Shown: positions 43,602 through 53,837, counted from the stretch's first letter. The stretch is DNA of 64,000 nucleotides from Burkholderia sp. 9120 (GCF_000745015.1 NZ_JQNA01000002.1:2666001-2730000), one strand, 5' to 3'. The notes: generated by a model from the sequence alone, not told the origin. Numbers and translations are program-made.

Positions 43602-44297
43602 TTAATCCGCCGCGTTCGTGGAAGCCGCCGATGCCGCCGCCGACGCCGCGTCGGGCAACGCCGCACACGGGCAATCGGTAGAACGCCCATCAAGCCCCTG
43701 GCGGTCATGCTTGAAGCTCGCCTGGGCAACGCCGTTCTGCCAGTTGAGGCGAACAATGTAAATACTGTCGAAGTCGTCGCTCTTCCAGTTCGGGACATCG
43801 GCGGGATTGCCGCCATGCGTGCTCAACATTTGCCGCAACAGCTTAACGATCAGCTTGTGCTCCCAGGCGACGACGATCAGCTTGCCGCGATTGTCGGGAT
43901 TCACGAGCGCGGTACTCAACTGGTCGATCTGTGCAAACCCATACGGCGTTTGTACGGGCATCTGGAATTGAATGGCGGTCGGCTCGATCGTGGCGAGCGG
44001 CCGGATGTAGTAGTAAGGGTGGCCGCTGTCGTCTTTCTGCTGGCCGGGATCGGGCGCGTAGATCGCGTCCGGTTTGCCGAACTTGGCTGCGATCACTGCC
44101 GGCAAAGCCAGCGCCCGATTCAACCCCTGGCAATTGAGTTGCCCGTAGCCCGCTGCAGGTTTCTCGCCGTGCCGCACGAACACGAGCGTTTCGGTTTGGC
44201 TGTCGGCTGCATGCGCATTGGGTAGCGCTAGCGCGCCGGCACACAAACCGCCGATCAAGAGTGCGATGGCATGCAGGAATCCGCGGAAACGGTTCAT
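43602..44297 (-). CDS. Histidine phosphatase family protein, exported
   Basis: 231 residues. The signal peptide (AIALLIGGLCAGALALPNAHA) is followed by the histidine-phosphatase RHG box TLVFVRHGEKPAAG. A second catalytic motif VVAWEHKLIV carries the distal His. The C-terminus is Ala/Ser-rich. It is a periplasmic phosphatase of the branch-1 type; the substrate is unknown. The start at 44297 (MNRFRGF) is chosen because it begins a standard signal peptide. Confidence 0.86.
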   Translation of the reverse strand: MNRFRGFLHAIALLIGGLCAGALALPNAHAADSQTETLVFVRHGEKPAAGYGQLNCQGLNRALALPAVIAAKFGKPDAIYAPDPGQQKDDSGHPYYYIRPLATIEPTAIQFQMPVQTPYGFAQIDQLSTALVNPDNRGKLIVVAWEHKLIVKLLRQMLSTHGGNPADVPNWKSDDFDSIYIVRLNWQNGVAQASFKHDRQGLDGRSTDCPCAALPDAASAAASAASTNAAD

Positions 44298-44478
44298 CGG
44301 TCGTACCTGTGCGAGCTTGGGAAGTCGCACGATTCTAGCAGCGGACTTTCAGCGCGGCCTTCGACGAATATCGATCGGCACACAGGGTTGAAACCGCAAC
44401 GAAGCGAACCGAAACGCTAAAAAACGAAATGGGCACCGAGGCGCCCGCTCAACCTGCTCGCTCAACCGCATCTACCTA

Positions 44479-45219
44479 TCAGTCGACCGCCAGCGTCGTC
44501 GAATTGCCGCGCCGGTTTTCGGCGATGACCGGATACAGCACGCCCGCGATCACCGCGCCGAGGATCGGCGCCACCCAGAACAGCCAAAGCTGATCCATTG
44601 CCGCCCCGCCGACGAACAGTGCCGGCCCGGTCGAGCGTGCCGGATTGACCGACGTGTTGGTGACCGGAATCGAGATCAGATGGATCAGCGTCAGACAGAG
44701 GCCGATGGCGATCGGTGCGAAGCCGGCCGGCGCGCGCTTGTCCGTTGCGCCGAGAATGACGAACAGGAAGAAGCCGGTCATGACCACTTCGCAGATAAAC
44801 GCCGCCACGAGCGAATAGTGGCCCGGCGAGCGCTCGCCGTAGCCATTGCTGGCAAAGCCGCTAGCCACGAGGTCGAAACCGGGCTTGCCCGACGCGATTA
44901 GCGACAGCACCAGTGCGCCGAGCACGGCGCCGACCACCTGCGCGACGATATACGACGGCAAGTCACGCGCCGGAAAGCGCCCAGCGACCGTCAAACCAAC
45001 GCTCACCGCCGGATTCAGATGGCAGCCGGAAATGTGGCCGATCGCATAAGCCATGGTCAGCACGGTCAACCCGAATGCGAACGCCACGCCCACGAAGCCA
45101 ATACCGAGGCCATGAACCGGGCCGGCGAAGTTGGCGGCGAGCACCGCGCTCCCGCAGCCTCCGAGCACGAGCCAGAAGGTGCCGAAGAGCTCGGCGGCTA
45201 GGCGTTTTGACAGCGGCAT
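44479..45219 (-). CDS. aqpZ: Aquaporin Z
   Basis: 246 residues, six TM segments plus the two half-helices with NPA motifs ([13 protein letters not shown] and [15 protein letters not shown]). The aromatic/Arg selectivity filter residues are typical for a water channel: the His of the [11 protein letters not shown] segment and the Arg of NPAR. Length is usual (~231-250). The start at 45219 ([20 protein letters not shown]) follows from homologous N-termini. Confidence 0.96.
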   Translation of the reverse strand: MPLSKRLAAELFGTFWLVLGGCGSAVLAANFAGPVHGLGIGFVGVAFAFGLTVLTMAYAIGHISGCHLNPAVSVGLTVAGRFPARDLPSYIVAQVVGAVLGALVLSLIASGKPGFDLVASGFASNGYGERSPGHYSLVAAFICEVVMTGFFLFVILGATDKRAPAGFAPIAIGLCLTLIHLISIPVTNTSVNPARSTGPALFVGGAAMDQLWLFWVAPILGAVIAGVLYPVIAENRRGNSTTLAVD

Positions 45220-45511
45220 GGTCGGTAATCCTAAAAAGAATGGCGCTTTACACGGCACAGATGAGACAAGCCGCGGCTAGATGTTTGAGCGCGCAATTCT
45301 AGGGAAGGACAGCCAGAATGGGTGTCAAGAATTGTCAAAAGTGGAGTCTGATTTACCTATTATTACCGGATAAAGATGGCGTTTTACAATTCATCGAAGC
45401 TTAATAATTATCAGAGGATATCTTCCTAAATCGGTATTATTGGCCATTGCGAATTTTTATAATTGCAGTTAGTCTGCGAGCGAATGAGTTCTAGAAAAGG
45501 GGAGAACCGGA

Positions 45512-45814
45512 ATGTCACAATACGCAGATCTCAAGGCGCAGATCGCCAAATTGCAGGCGCAAGCAGAAGAAGCGCGCCGTACTGAAATCGACAATGTTGT
45601 CGCCGACATCCGCCAAAAGATCGCTGAATACGGTCTGAGTGCGCAAGACCTGGGCTTTGCGGTCGCCGCACGGCGCGGACGCCCGCCCAAGAAGGCGCCG
45701 TTGCCGGCGAAATACCAGGATCCCAAATCGGGCAATACGTGGAGCGGCCGCGGCAAACCGCCTAAGTGGATTGCTGGCAAGAATCGTGAGCGTTTTCTGA
45801 TTGGCGCGGCGTGA
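45512..45814 (+). CDS. H-NS family histone-like DNA-binding protein
   Basis: 100 residues. The N-terminal oligomerisation helix is MSQYADLKAQIAKLQAQAEEARR. A basic AT-hook-like RRGRPPKKAP follows, then the C-terminal DNA-binding motif YQDPKSGNTWSGRGKPPKWI. This is the short H-NS type of beta-proteobacteria (BpH3-like), which binds AT-rich DNA and silences horizontally acquired genes. The upstream 150 bp are very AT-rich, which suits autorepression. A terminator follows at 45915-45942. Confidence 0.94.
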   Translation: MSQYADLKAQIAKLQAQAEEARRTEIDNVVADIRQKIAEYGLSAQDLGFAVAARRGRPPKKAPLPAKYQDPKSGNTWSGRGKPPKWIAGKNRERFLIGAA

Positions 45815-45914
45815 GTCTATTTGCGGCCCGACGAAAGCAAACTGAAGGTTAGTCGGCAATCGGACTTATTGGCCGTACACGAATCCGGTATGGGAGCGTA
45901 TCCATACCGGCATT

Positions 45915-45942
45915 AAAAAGCCGCCCGGGGAGGCGGCTTTTT
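45915..45942. terminator. Intrinsic terminator, usable in both directions
   Basis: AAAAAGCCGCC / GGCGGCTTTTT around a CGGGGA loop, ~100 bp after the H-NS-like gene. Confidence 0.9.
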
Positions 45943-46126
45943 CTGCAAAAGAGGTGGGATAACTCTGACTTCCCGACCGCGCAAACGATTCACATGGTGA
46001 ATTGACTGCCAATTTGACCAGAAAATGGGAAAGCGGCGTAAGCGGGCGGGGGCCACGCTTAAACGCCGCTAAGGCATGGGACATAAGCCGCTTGTCCCAC
46101 GCTATTCACCTCATTCAACCTGGCGC

Positions 46127-47191
46127 TCAGCCCACCGCCACCTGGCGCAGCATCGGTCGGCGGGTCGCTTCGATCAGTGCCGAATAGCCATCCACATAGT
46201 TCTGCGCCATCGTTTTCGAACTAAAGCGGCGTTCGAATTGCGCGCGAATCTCAGTACGCGACAACTCGTCCAGACGCTGCAGCGCGGCCACCGCGCCTTG
46301 CACGTCCTCGACGATATAGCCGGTCACGCCGTGGTCGATCACTTCCGGCACCGAACCGCGATTGAACGCGATCACCGGCGTGCCGCAGGCCATCGACTCG
46401 ATCATCACGAGGCCGAACGGCTCCGACCAGTCGATCGGGAACAGCAGCGCCTTGGCGCCGGACAGGAACTCCGGTTTCTGCGCCTCGTTGATCTCGCCGA
46501 CGAACTCCACGTGCGCCATCGACAGCAGCGGCTCGATCTCGCGTTTGAAGTATTCCTGGTCGACCTTGTCCACCTTGGCGGCGATCTTCAGCGGCAAACC
46601 GCTTTGTGCAGCGATCTTGATAGCTGTATCGACGCGCTTCTCCGGGCAAATTCGGCCGAGGAACGCCAGGTATTCCGGCTTCTTGTGCGCCTGCGGCGTC
46701 AGCAACTGATCCGGCAAGCCGTGGTAAATCGTGTTCAGCCAGTTGGCTTGCGGCAACGGCAGGCGCTGCGAATCGGAAATCGACACCACCGGTACGTTGG
46801 AGAACGCGTCGAACACCGGTTGCAGCTCCGGCAAGTCGAGGCGGCCGTGCAGCGTGGTCACGAACGGCGTGTCCATGGTCGTGAACAGCGGGAACGGCAT
46901 GTAGTCGAGGTGAAAGTGCAGCACGTCGAACTCGTGCGCGACCTTACGGACCTTTTCCATCATCAGCACGTGCGGAGCCAACGCGTCCCGGATCGTCGGA
47001 TCGAGACGCAGTGCGCGCGGCCAGCAGGCGTCGAGGTTCGCGGACGTGACCGAGTCGCCGCTCGCAAACAGCGTGACATCGTGACCGAGGTCGACCAGCG
47101 CTTCGGTCAGGTACGACACGACGCGTTCGGTGCCGCCATAGAGTTTCGGCGGGACGGCTTCATACAACGGCGCAATTTGGGCGATTCGCAT
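46127..47191 (-). CDS. Glycosyltransferase family 4
   Basis: 354 residues of GT-B fold. It starts MRIAQIAPLYEAVPPKLYGG and has the nucleotide-binding segment AFLGRICPEKRVDTAIKIAA and the EX7E motif region DWSEPFGLVMIESMACGTPV. The start at 47191 has AGGAG 5 nt upstream. It belongs to the PimB/GlgA-like bacterial GT4 group. It is divergent from flhDC and not obviously in an operon, so the acceptor (exopolysaccharide, LPS or trehalose-like sugar) is unknown. Confidence 0.92.
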   Translation of the reverse strand: MRIAQIAPLYEAVPPKLYGGTERVVSYLTEALVDLGHDVTLFASGDSVTSANLDACWPRALRLDPTIRDALAPHVLMMEKVRKVAHEFDVLHFHLDYMPFPLFTTMDTPFVTTLHGRLDLPELQPVFDAFSNVPVVSISDSQRLPLPQANWLNTIYHGLPDQLLTPQAHKKPEYLAFLGRICPEKRVDTAIKIAAQSGLPLKIAAKVDKVDQEYFKREIEPLLSMAHVEFVGEINEAQKPEFLSGAKALLFPIDWSEPFGLVMIESMACGTPVIAFNRGSVPEVIDHGVTGYIVEDVQGAVAALQRLDELSRTEIRAQFERRFSSKTMAQNYVDGYSALIEATRRPMLRQVAVG

Positions 47192-47909
47192 GCGTTTCTC
47201 CTGTTCATATCGGCTTCGCACAGCAATGCTCGGTTCGAGCGAAGCGCGAATGCCTGTCGGACGGTTGGGCGCGGTAAGCCGCCGCCCGGGGGTGCTCCGA
47301 ACCTGCATCGGGTAATCCCTTAGCGTCCATTATCGGGATCGGCCGAGCGAATTCGAGTTATTTTTCAAACGCTTAATGTTGTTACAGCGCGAAACATGGT
47401 GCGTTACAGGTCGGCTGGACGCTCACCGTGGGCATTCAGCCGATAGTCGCGGCACGTAATGAAACGCTGCGCAGCCTCCAGCAAGGCGCGCGCCTGACGG
47501 CTGGAGGGCAATACCTACGCCCCTGCGTAAGGACGCGTTGCGCTGAAGTGAAATGGTCTTATAATTCTTTTTCACCGCTGCAAAGGTGCGGATTCAGAGT
47601 CGCTCAAGGCTCACCATTCAGTCCGTACCCGTCTCCAGGCGAGTATTCAAAGCGCATTGCAAACCGCAAATTGCGCGCATACCGCGCCAACTCTCTCCCT
47701 CGCGCGCGGCCCTGTGTAGGAATTATTCCTACACGAATGACGGATTAATCCGTCAGACAGGCTGGGTGTCTGTCCGATTTTCGTCCGCCGCCCCTTTCGA
47801 GACAATGTGCGCAAGACCAGAAACGAGCCGATTCGTGCGGTTGGGGTGCGCGCGTTCGAGCAAACGTTTCCGTAACGGCCTGACCAGCCAGATTTACCCC
47901 GGGGGAATC
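47192..47909 (+). promoter_or_regulatory. flhDC regulatory region
   Basis: 718 bp without a supported gene, between the divergent GT4 and flhD genes. The long untranslated leader in front of the flagellar master operon is typical and probably binds several regulators. A sigma-70-like promoter at 47538-47565 is described separately. Confidence 0.6.
47538..47565 (+). promoter_or_regulatory. Candidate sigma-70 promoter of flhDC
   Basis: TTGCGC, 16-bp spacer, TATAAT. The -10 hexamer is perfect. The start codon of flhD lies about 345 bp further on, so the leader would be long. Confidence 0.6.
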
Positions 47910-48230
47910 ATGAGCGCGACAAGCGAAATGCTCAATGAGATCAGAGAAGTCAACCTGTCGTATCTCCTGCTAGCGCAGCGATTGCTGCGCGAAGACAAGC
48001 CGATGGGCATGTTTCGCATGGGGATTTCGGACCAGTTAGCCGATGTGCTCGCCAGTTTGTCTCTGGCGCAGACCGTGAAGCTGGCGGCGTCCAATCAGGT
48101 GTTGTGCCGTTTCCGTTTCGACGACCATGCCGTGCTGTCCGCGCTCGCGGACAAAGGCAAAACCAGCGCCGTGGCTCAGGCGCATTCCGCGATCCTGATG
48201 GCTAGCCAGCCAGTCGAGCAACTCGGCTGA
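47910..48230 (+). CDS. flhD: Flagellar transcriptional activator FlhD
   Basis: 106 residues. The FlhD signature is MLNEIREVNLSYLLLAQRLL, REDKPMGMFRMGIS, then AQTVKLAASNQVLCRFRFDD with the disulphide-region Cys. With FlhC it forms the FlhD4C2 complex that switches on class II flagellar genes. The ATG at 47910 has GGGGGAAT upstream. Confidence 0.97.
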   Translation: MSATSEMLNEIREVNLSYLLLAQRLLREDKPMGMFRMGISDQLADVLASLSLAQTVKLAASNQVLCRFRFDDHAVLSALADKGKTSAVAQAHSAILMASQPVEQLG

Positions 48231-48281
48231 TGGCAGCTCGCATGTCAAACCACGCGATCAGGACGGGAGATTGGCACACGG

Positions 48282-48860
48282 ATGGCCTATAAAAGTGTGG
48301 TGCTCGAAGTCAGGGAAATCACCCTGGCCATCGAACTGATTGAACTGGGCGCGCGCCTGCAATTGCTGGAAGCGGAAACCAGTCTGTCGCGCGACCGGCT
48401 CATCAAGCTGTACAAGGAATTGAAAGGGGTGTCGCCACCCAAGGGCATGTTGCCGTTTTCGACCGACTGGTTCATGACCTGGCAGCCGAACTTTCACTCC
48501 TCGCTGTTCTACAACATCTACCGTTTCATGGCCGGCCACGGCGGTTGCCAGACGATCCAGTCGATCGTGAAAAGCTACCGGCTGTATCTGGAACATGTCC
48601 AGTTGCACGACGACGAGCCGGTGCTCAGCCTCACGCGGGCGTGGACGCTGGTGCGCTTCTTCGATTCCGGCATGCTGCAAATGACCGCCTGCTGCCGTTG
48701 CGGGGGACATTTTGTCGCGCACGCACACGATCCGCAGCATGCGTTCGTCTGCGGGTTGTGCCAGCCGCCGTCGCGGGCCGGTAAGACAAAGAAATTCGCC
48801 GACGCCAAGAAATTCGCCGACGCTCGCGCCCGCGAGAACCTTGCCGAGCTCGAAGCCTGA
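48282..48860 (+). CDS. flhC: Flagellar transcriptional activator FlhC
   Basis: 192 residues. It starts MAYKSVVLEVREITLAIELI, has the DNA-contacting part PPKGMLPFSTDWFMTWQPNF, and a zinc-binding cluster CCRCGGHF...FVCGLC near residue 140-165. FlhD2C2-type complexes bind upstream of flagellar operons. It lies 51 bp after flhD. A short repeat KKFADAKKFADAR lies near the C-terminus. Confidence 0.97.
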   Translation: MAYKSVVLEVREITLAIELIELGARLQLLEAETSLSRDRLIKLYKELKGVSPPKGMLPFSTDWFMTWQPNFHSSLFYNIYRFMAGHGGCQTIQSIVKSYRLYLEHVQLHDDEPVLSLTRAWTLVRFFDSGMLQMTACCRCGGHFVAHAHDPQHAFVCGLCQPPSRAGKTKKFADAKKFADARARENLAELEA

Positions 48861-49049
48861 GTCGTGGCGACTACGGGCGGCCAACACAGCCACCCCGGCC
48901 GCCACAGCCGCCCGCGGCACGCCGACGCACCCCGCGCCGGCCGCTTCCCTATCCGGCGGACCCTCCGGTCCGCCCGTCCCGCGCCGACCCTTGCCGGGTC
49001 TGGCGCACCCGACTCTGGTTTACACCGGAGCGACGAGCCGCTTTTCCAC

Positions 49050-49076
49050 CAAAGTTTTCTGCTCCGTTGCCGTAAA
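49050..49076 (+). promoter_or_regulatory. Sigma-28 (FliA) promoter of motAB-che
   Basis: CAAAGTTT, exactly 11 nt, GCCGTAAA: two mismatches plus one relative to TAAAGTTT-N11-GCCGATAA. It ends 45 nt before the motA start. Confidence 0.88.
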
Positions 49077-49121
49077 CCAGATTAACGACGGTCACCGTCG
49101 CTTCTTTGTGAGGGCTCGGCA

Positions 49122-49982
49122 GTGCTGATTTTCGTGGGAACTCTCGTGACGCTGTTGTCCGTTTTCGGCGGTTACGCGCTGGAAGGCGGCCATCTTGGCG
49201 CGCTGCTGCAGCCTGTTGAAGTGCTGATGATCGTCGGTGCCGGCGTCGGCGCGTTCATTCTCGGCAACGGAATGAAGACGATCAAGGCGACGCTGCGCGT
49301 CATTCCAACCCTGTTCAAGGGCGCGAAGTACAACAAGGACGTCTACATGGAGCTGATGGCGCTCCTCTACGTCCTGCTCGCCAAGGCGCGCAAGGAAGGC
49401 ACGCTGACGCTGGAAGCGGACATCGACGATCCGTCGAAGAGTCCGATCTTCACGCAATACCCGAAGATTCTCGCCGACCATCACATCATCGAATTCCTGA
49501 CCGACTACCTGCGCTTGATGGTGGGCGGCAACATGAATGCGTTCGAGATCGAAAGTCTGATGGACGAGGAAATCGAAACGCATCACCAGGAAGGCGAGGC
49601 GCCCGCGCACGCGCTGAACAAGGTCGGCGACGCCATGCCGGCGTTCGGGATCGTGGCCGCGGTGATGGGCGTGGTGCACACCATGGCCTCGGCCGACAAG
49701 CCGCCCGCGGTGCTTGGCGAGATGATCGCGCAGGCGTTGGTCGGCACCTTCCTCGGGATTCTGCTCTCGTACGGGCTGATCGGACCGCTCGCGAGCGTCG
49801 CCGAACAGCGCGTGACCGAGTCGACCAAGATGTTCCAGTGCATCAAGGTGACGATTCTGGCCAGCCTGAACGGTTACGCCCCGGCAATCGCCGTCGAATT
49901 CGGCCGCAAGGTGCTCTTCTCGACCGAGCGCCCGTCGTTCGCCGAACTCGAAGAGCACGTGCGCCGCGTCAAGGCCAAGTAA
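49122..49982 (+). CDS. motA: Flagellar motor stator protein MotA
   Basis: 286 residues, four TM segments. The GTG start is followed by LIFVGTLVTLLSVFGGYALE. The cytoplasmic loop LLAKARKEGTLTLEADID carries the charged residues that contact FliG. The proton-path prolines are in VGDAMPAFGIVAAVMGVVH and the segment AEQRVTESTKMFQCIKVTIL. It forms the MotA5B2 proton-driven stator. First gene of the motility/chemotaxis operon behind a sigma-28 promoter. Confidence 0.97.
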   Translation: MLIFVGTLVTLLSVFGGYALEGGHLGALLQPVEVLMIVGAGVGAFILGNGMKTIKATLRVIPTLFKGAKYNKDVYMELMALLYVLLAKARKEGTLTLEADIDDPSKSPIFTQYPKILADHHIIEFLTDYLRLMVGGNMNAFEIESLMDEEIETHHQEGEAPAHALNKVGDAMPAFGIVAAVMGVVHTMASADKPPAVLGEMIAQALVGTFLGILLSYGLIGPLASVAEQRVTESTKMFQCIKVTILASLNGYAPAIAVEFGRKVLFSTERPSFAELEEHVRRVKAK

Positions 49983-50003
49983 AGGGCGCCGGGAACCGAA
50001 TCG

Positions 50004-51011
50004 ATGAGCAAGGATAAAGACCGCGCCATTGTCGTCAAGCGCGCAGCGCCGAAGAAGGCCGGCCATCACGGCGGCGCGTGGAAGCTCGCGTATGCCGACT
50101 TCATGACCGCGATGATGGCGTTCTTCCTGCTGATGTGGTTGCTGAGTTCGGCGTCCACGGTGCAGTTGAAGGGGATCGCCGATTACTTCAACCAGCCGTT
50201 GAAGGTCACGTTGTGGGGCGGCGACCGCAGCGCGGAAGACTCCAGCATTCTGAAGGGCGGCGGCCGCGACATTTCGACCGACGCCCAGGGCATTACACGT
50301 ATCACCGACGGCCAGAACAGCCGTGCGCAGCGGACCGTTTCGCACAGTAACGACGATTCGATGAACCAGTCGCAAGGCGAGCTGGAACGCCGCGAGCAGG
50401 TCCGGCTGCACGATCTGCAGGTCAAGCTGATGGCCGCGATCGAAGCGAATCCGGTGCTGCGCCAGTTCAAGCAGCAGATCCGCATCGATTCGACGCTGAC
50501 CGGCCTGCGCATCGAGATCGTCGACTCGCAGAAGCGGCCGATGTTCGCGACCGCGAAAGACCAGGTGGAGCCGTACATGCGCGACATTCTGCGCGAGATC
50601 GGCCACACGCTGAACGACGTGCCGAACCGCATCATCGTGCAGGGACACACCGACGCCGCGCAGTACGCGGGCGGCGAGAAGGGTTACAGCAACTGGGAAC
50701 TGTCCGCGGACCGCGCCAATGCGTCGCGCCGCGAGCTGATCGCCGGCGGCATGGACGAAGCGAAGGTGATGCGCGTGCTCGGTCTCGCGTCGACGCAGAA
50801 CCTGAACAAGGCGGACCCGATGGATCCGGAAAATCGCCGCATCAGCATCATCGTGTTGAACAAGAAGTCGGAGGAGGCGCTCGATCATGACGACTCCACC
50901 ACGACTACCTTGTCGGACGACGCAGCCGGCTCCAAGCCGTTGCTGCAAAAGCTTGCGCAGCCGGTGACGGCTGCACCGAAGTTGCCGGCGGCAGCGCCGG
51001 CGGCCCAGTAA
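50004..51011 (+). CDS. motB: Flagellar motor stator protein MotB
   Basis: 335 residues. The TM segment has the proton-carrying Asp (YADFMTAMMAFFLLMWL, D32). The C-terminal OmpA-like peptidoglycan-binding domain includes NRIIVQGHTDAAQYAGGEKG and LSADRANASRRELIAGGM, then LNKADPMDPENRRISIIVL. The Ala/Pro-rich tail is unusual but frequent in Burkholderia. It lies 21 bp after motA. Confidence 0.97.
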   Translation: MSKDKDRAIVVKRAAPKKAGHHGGAWKLAYADFMTAMMAFFLLMWLLSSASTVQLKGIADYFNQPLKVTLWGGDRSAEDSSILKGGGRDISTDAQGITRITDGQNSRAQRTVSHSNDDSMNQSQGELERREQVRLHDLQVKLMAAIEANPVLRQFKQQIRIDSTLTGLRIEIVDSQKRPMFATAKDQVEPYMRDILREIGHTLNDVPNRIIVQGHTDAAQYAGGEKGYSNWELSADRANASRRELIAGGMDEAKVMRVLGLASTQNLNKADPMDPENRRISIIVLNKKSEEALDHDDSTTTTLSDDAAGSKPLLQKLAQPVTAAPKLPAAAPAAQ

Positions 51012-51094
51012 CAGACAGCGGTCGTCTGGCCGGTCCACGCGCCAACAGGCGCGGACCGCCGGGCGATCCATAGCGTAAGTGCAGCGAGGTTTTC

Positions 51095-51472
51095 ATGATC
51101 AGGCATATCCTGGCAATCGACGATTCGGCATCGATGCGGCAGATTCTCGCCGCGACGCTGACGACGGCCGGCTATGAGGTGACGCTCGCGTCGGATGGCA
51201 TCGAAGGGCTCGAAAACGCGCTCGCCATGTCGTTCGACCTCGTGCTGACCGACCAGCACATGCCGGGCAAGACCGGCCTCGATCTGATCGCCGCGCTGCG
51301 CGGCAACCCGGCCTACCAGGCGACACCCATCCTCGTCCTCACGACGGAATCGGGCGAGCCGTTCAAGGCGGCGGCGCGAGCGGCGGGCGCGACCGGCTGG
51401 ATCGAAAAGCCGCTCGACCCGGACATGCTGACCGAACTGGTGGCGGCGTTGGCCGAACCGGATCAGGCGTAA
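51095..51472 (+). CDS. Single-domain response regulator (CheY-like, first copy)
   Basis: 125 residues, only a receiver domain. Acid pocket D9/D10 (LAIDDSASMRQIL), phospho-acceptor D53 (LVLTDQHMPGKTGLDL), Thr in VLTTES, and the Lys in WIEKPLD. It precedes cheA and differs clearly from the second CheY at 59559; burkholderias often have two. It could be a phosphate sink or a partner of the chemotaxis kinase. Confidence 0.92.
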   Translation: MIRHILAIDDSASMRQILAATLTTAGYEVTLASDGIEGLENALAMSFDLVLTDQHMPGKTGLDLIAALRGNPAYQATPILVLTTESGEPFKAAARAAGATGWIEKPLDPDMLTELVAALAEPDQA

Positions 51473-51560
51473 GCATCACCCTTAGACCAAGTTATAGAAG
51501 CTCTCGACGCGGCGGCACGGTAGCCCAAGCCTAGACAGGAACTCTCGCGGTGACCCAGGC

Positions 51561-53837
51561 ATGACACTCGACATCACTCAGTTCTATCAGACGTTCTTCG
51601 ACGAAGCGGACGAACTGCTCGCGCAGATGGAGCAGTTGCTGCTCAATCTGGACATCGCGCATCCGGACCCGGAAGACCTCGCGGCGATTTTCCGCGCGGC
51701 GCATTCCATCAAGGGCGGCGCGGCGACGTTCGGCTTTACCGCGTTGACGGAAACGACCCACATTCTCGAATCGCTGCTCGACCGCGCACGCAATAACGAA
51801 CTCGTGCTGCGCAAGGACATGATCGACACGTTCCTCGAAACCAAGGACGTGTTGTCCGGCCAGCTCGCCGACTACCGGGCGAGCGCCGAGCCGGACGCCG
51901 CGATTGCCAAGGCGATCTGCGCGAAGCTCGAACAGTTGCACGCGGAAAGCCGCGCAGGCGGCGCGCCGGCAGCGGCAGCCGCCGCACCGGTTGCGGCAGC
52001 AGTCGTTGAAACACAGGCAGTACAAGGCGGTACCCCGCCGGAGCACGTCGTCGAACAGGCGGTGCAAGCGGCGGCGGGTGAATGGATTGACGGCGAACCG
52101 GCTCAGACCGGACAAGCCGCAGGTGCCGGCGCGGACGATAACGCCGGTCCCCATCTGAAAATTACGCTACGGGGCGTTGGGGAGAAGGACCAGGAACTGC
52201 TGGCCGAAGAGCTCGGCAACCTGGGGAACATCGTCGGGCAGGTCAAGAGTGGCGGCGATTTCACGCTGTGGCTCAAGACCGACGTGACCTCCGACGATAT
52301 CATCGCCGTCTGCTGTTTCGTGATCGACGAAAGTCAGATCTCGATCGGCCGCGGCACCGCACCGGCGGACGAAACGCAGCAAGGCGAACCTGGAACGCCC
52401 GACGCTGCCGATTCGGCCCCGGCGCAAGCAGCACAGGCAGCACAAGCGGTGCAGGCAGCGTCGTCGGCCCCGGTGGCCAACACCGCTGCGTCCGCTGCAA
52501 CACACGGCTTGTTCGACGCAGCGGCGGCGCAACCCGCCGCGGCTAGCAGCGCACCGGCGGCCAGTGCGGCGCCGGCGGCGAGCGCTGCCGCGCCTGCCGA
52601 ACACGACCGTAAGGCCGCGGCCCGTCCGGCTGCGGCTGCCGGTGGCGCGGAAGGCAGTTCGATTCGCGTCGGCGTCGAAAAGGTCGATCAGCTGATCAAC
52701 CTGGTCGGCGAACTGGTGATCACGCAAGCCATGCTCGCGGAAACCACCAGCACGTTCGATCCGGCGCTGCACGACCGGCTCTTCAACGGCATGGCGCAGC
52801 TCGAGCGCAACGCGCGCGATCTGCAGGAAGCGGTGATGTCGATCCGCATGATGCCGATGGATTACGTGTTCAGCCGCTTCCCGCGTCTGGTGCGCGATCT
52901 GGCGGCGAAACTCGGCAAGGAAGTGGAGCTCGTCACCTTCGGTCAAGCGACCGAACTCGACAAGAGCCTGATCGAACGGATCATCGATCCGTTGACTCAC
53001 CTCGTGCGCAACAGTCTCGACCACGGTATCGAAACCGTGGAAGCGCGGCGCGCGGCGGGCAAGGATGCGACCGGCCAGCTGGTGCTGTCGGCGGCTCACC
53101 ATGGCGGCAACATCGTCATTGAAGTGAGCGACGACGGCGCGGGTCTGCGGCGCGACAAGATTCTCGCGAAGGCGGCCAAGCAGGGCATGCAGGTCAGCGA
53201 GACGATGAGCGACGAAGAAGTCTGGAACCTGATTTTCCTGCCGGGCTTCTCGACGGCGGAACAGGTCACGGACGTCTCCGGCCGTGGTGTCGGCATGGAC
53301 GTGGTGAAGCGGAACATCCAGTCGATGGGTGGTCACGTGGAAATCACCTCGCACGCCGGCAAGGGCAGCACCACGCGGATCGTTCTGCCGCTCACGCTGG
53401 CGATTCTCGACGGCATGTCGGTGAAAGTAGGCAGCGAGATTTTCATTCTGCCGCTGAACTTCGTGATGGAGTCGCTGCAGCCGCAAGCCGAAGACATTTA
53501 CACGGTGGCCAACGGCGAGCGCGTGGTGCGCGTGCGCGGTGAATACCTGCCGTTGGTCGCGTTGCACGAAGTGTTCAACGTCGACGACGCGAAGCAGGAG
53601 CCGACCCAGGGCATCGTCACCATCATGCAAACCGAAGGGCGCCGCTTTGCGATGCTGATCGATGAACTGGTGGGCCAGCAGCAGGTGGTCGTGAAGAATC
53701 TGGAAACGAATTACCGCAAGGTGCACGGCATTTCCGCGGCGACCATTCTCGGCGACGGCAGCGTCGCGCTGATCGTGGACGTGGCGGCGCTGAACCGCGA
53801 AACGCGCCACGCGCATGGCGCGATGAGCCTCGCATGA
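51561..53837 (+). CDS. cheA: Chemotaxis sensor kinase CheA
   Basis: 758 residues. P1 has the phosphorylated His in FRAAHSIKGGAATFG (H48). Long Ala/Pro-rich linkers flank the P2 region (HLKITLRGVGEKDQELLAEE). P3 dimerisation, the P4 kinase with N-box HLVRNSLDHGIE, G1 EVSDDGAGL and G2 GRGVGMDVV, and the C-terminal CheW-like P5 (EIFILPLNFVMESL, EYLPLVALHEVF) are all present. It phosphorylates CheY and CheB. It lies 89 bp after the CheY-like gene. Confidence 0.97.
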   Translation: MTLDITQFYQTFFDEADELLAQMEQLLLNLDIAHPDPEDLAAIFRAAHSIKGGAATFGFTALTETTHILESLLDRARNNELVLRKDMIDTFLETKDVLSGQLADYRASAEPDAAIAKAICAKLEQLHAESRAGGAPAAAAAAPVAAAVVETQAVQGGTPPEHVVEQAVQAAAGEWIDGEPAQTGQAAGAGADDNAGPHLKITLRGVGEKDQELLAEELGNLGNIVGQVKSGGDFTLWLKTDVTSDDIIAVCCFVIDESQISIGRGTAPADETQQGEPGTPDAADSAPAQAAQAAQAVQAASSAPVANTAASAATHGLFDAAAAQPAAASSAPAASAAPAASAAAPAEHDRKAAARPAAAAGGAEGSSIRVGVEKVDQLINLVGELVITQAMLAETTSTFDPALHDRLFNGMAQLERNARDLQEAVMSIRMMPMDYVFSRFPRLVRDLAAKLGKEVELVTFGQATELDKSLIERIIDPLTHLVRNSLDHGIETVEARRAAGKDATGQLVLSAAHHGGNIVIEVSDDGAGLRRDKILAKAAKQGMQVSETMSDEEVWNLIFLPGFSTAEQVTDVSGRGVGMDVVKRNIQSMGGHVEITSHAGKGSTTRIVLPLTLAILDGMSVKVGSEIFILPLNFVMESLQPQAEDIYTVANGERVVRVRGEYLPLVALHEVFNVDDAKQEPTQGIVTIMQTEGRRFAMLIDELVGQQQVVVKNLETNYRKVHGISAATILGDGSVALIVDVAALNRETRHAHGAMSLA

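Noticed and set aside
49092..51071. 659-codon minus-strand open frame
   Set aside because: Antisense to motA and motB.
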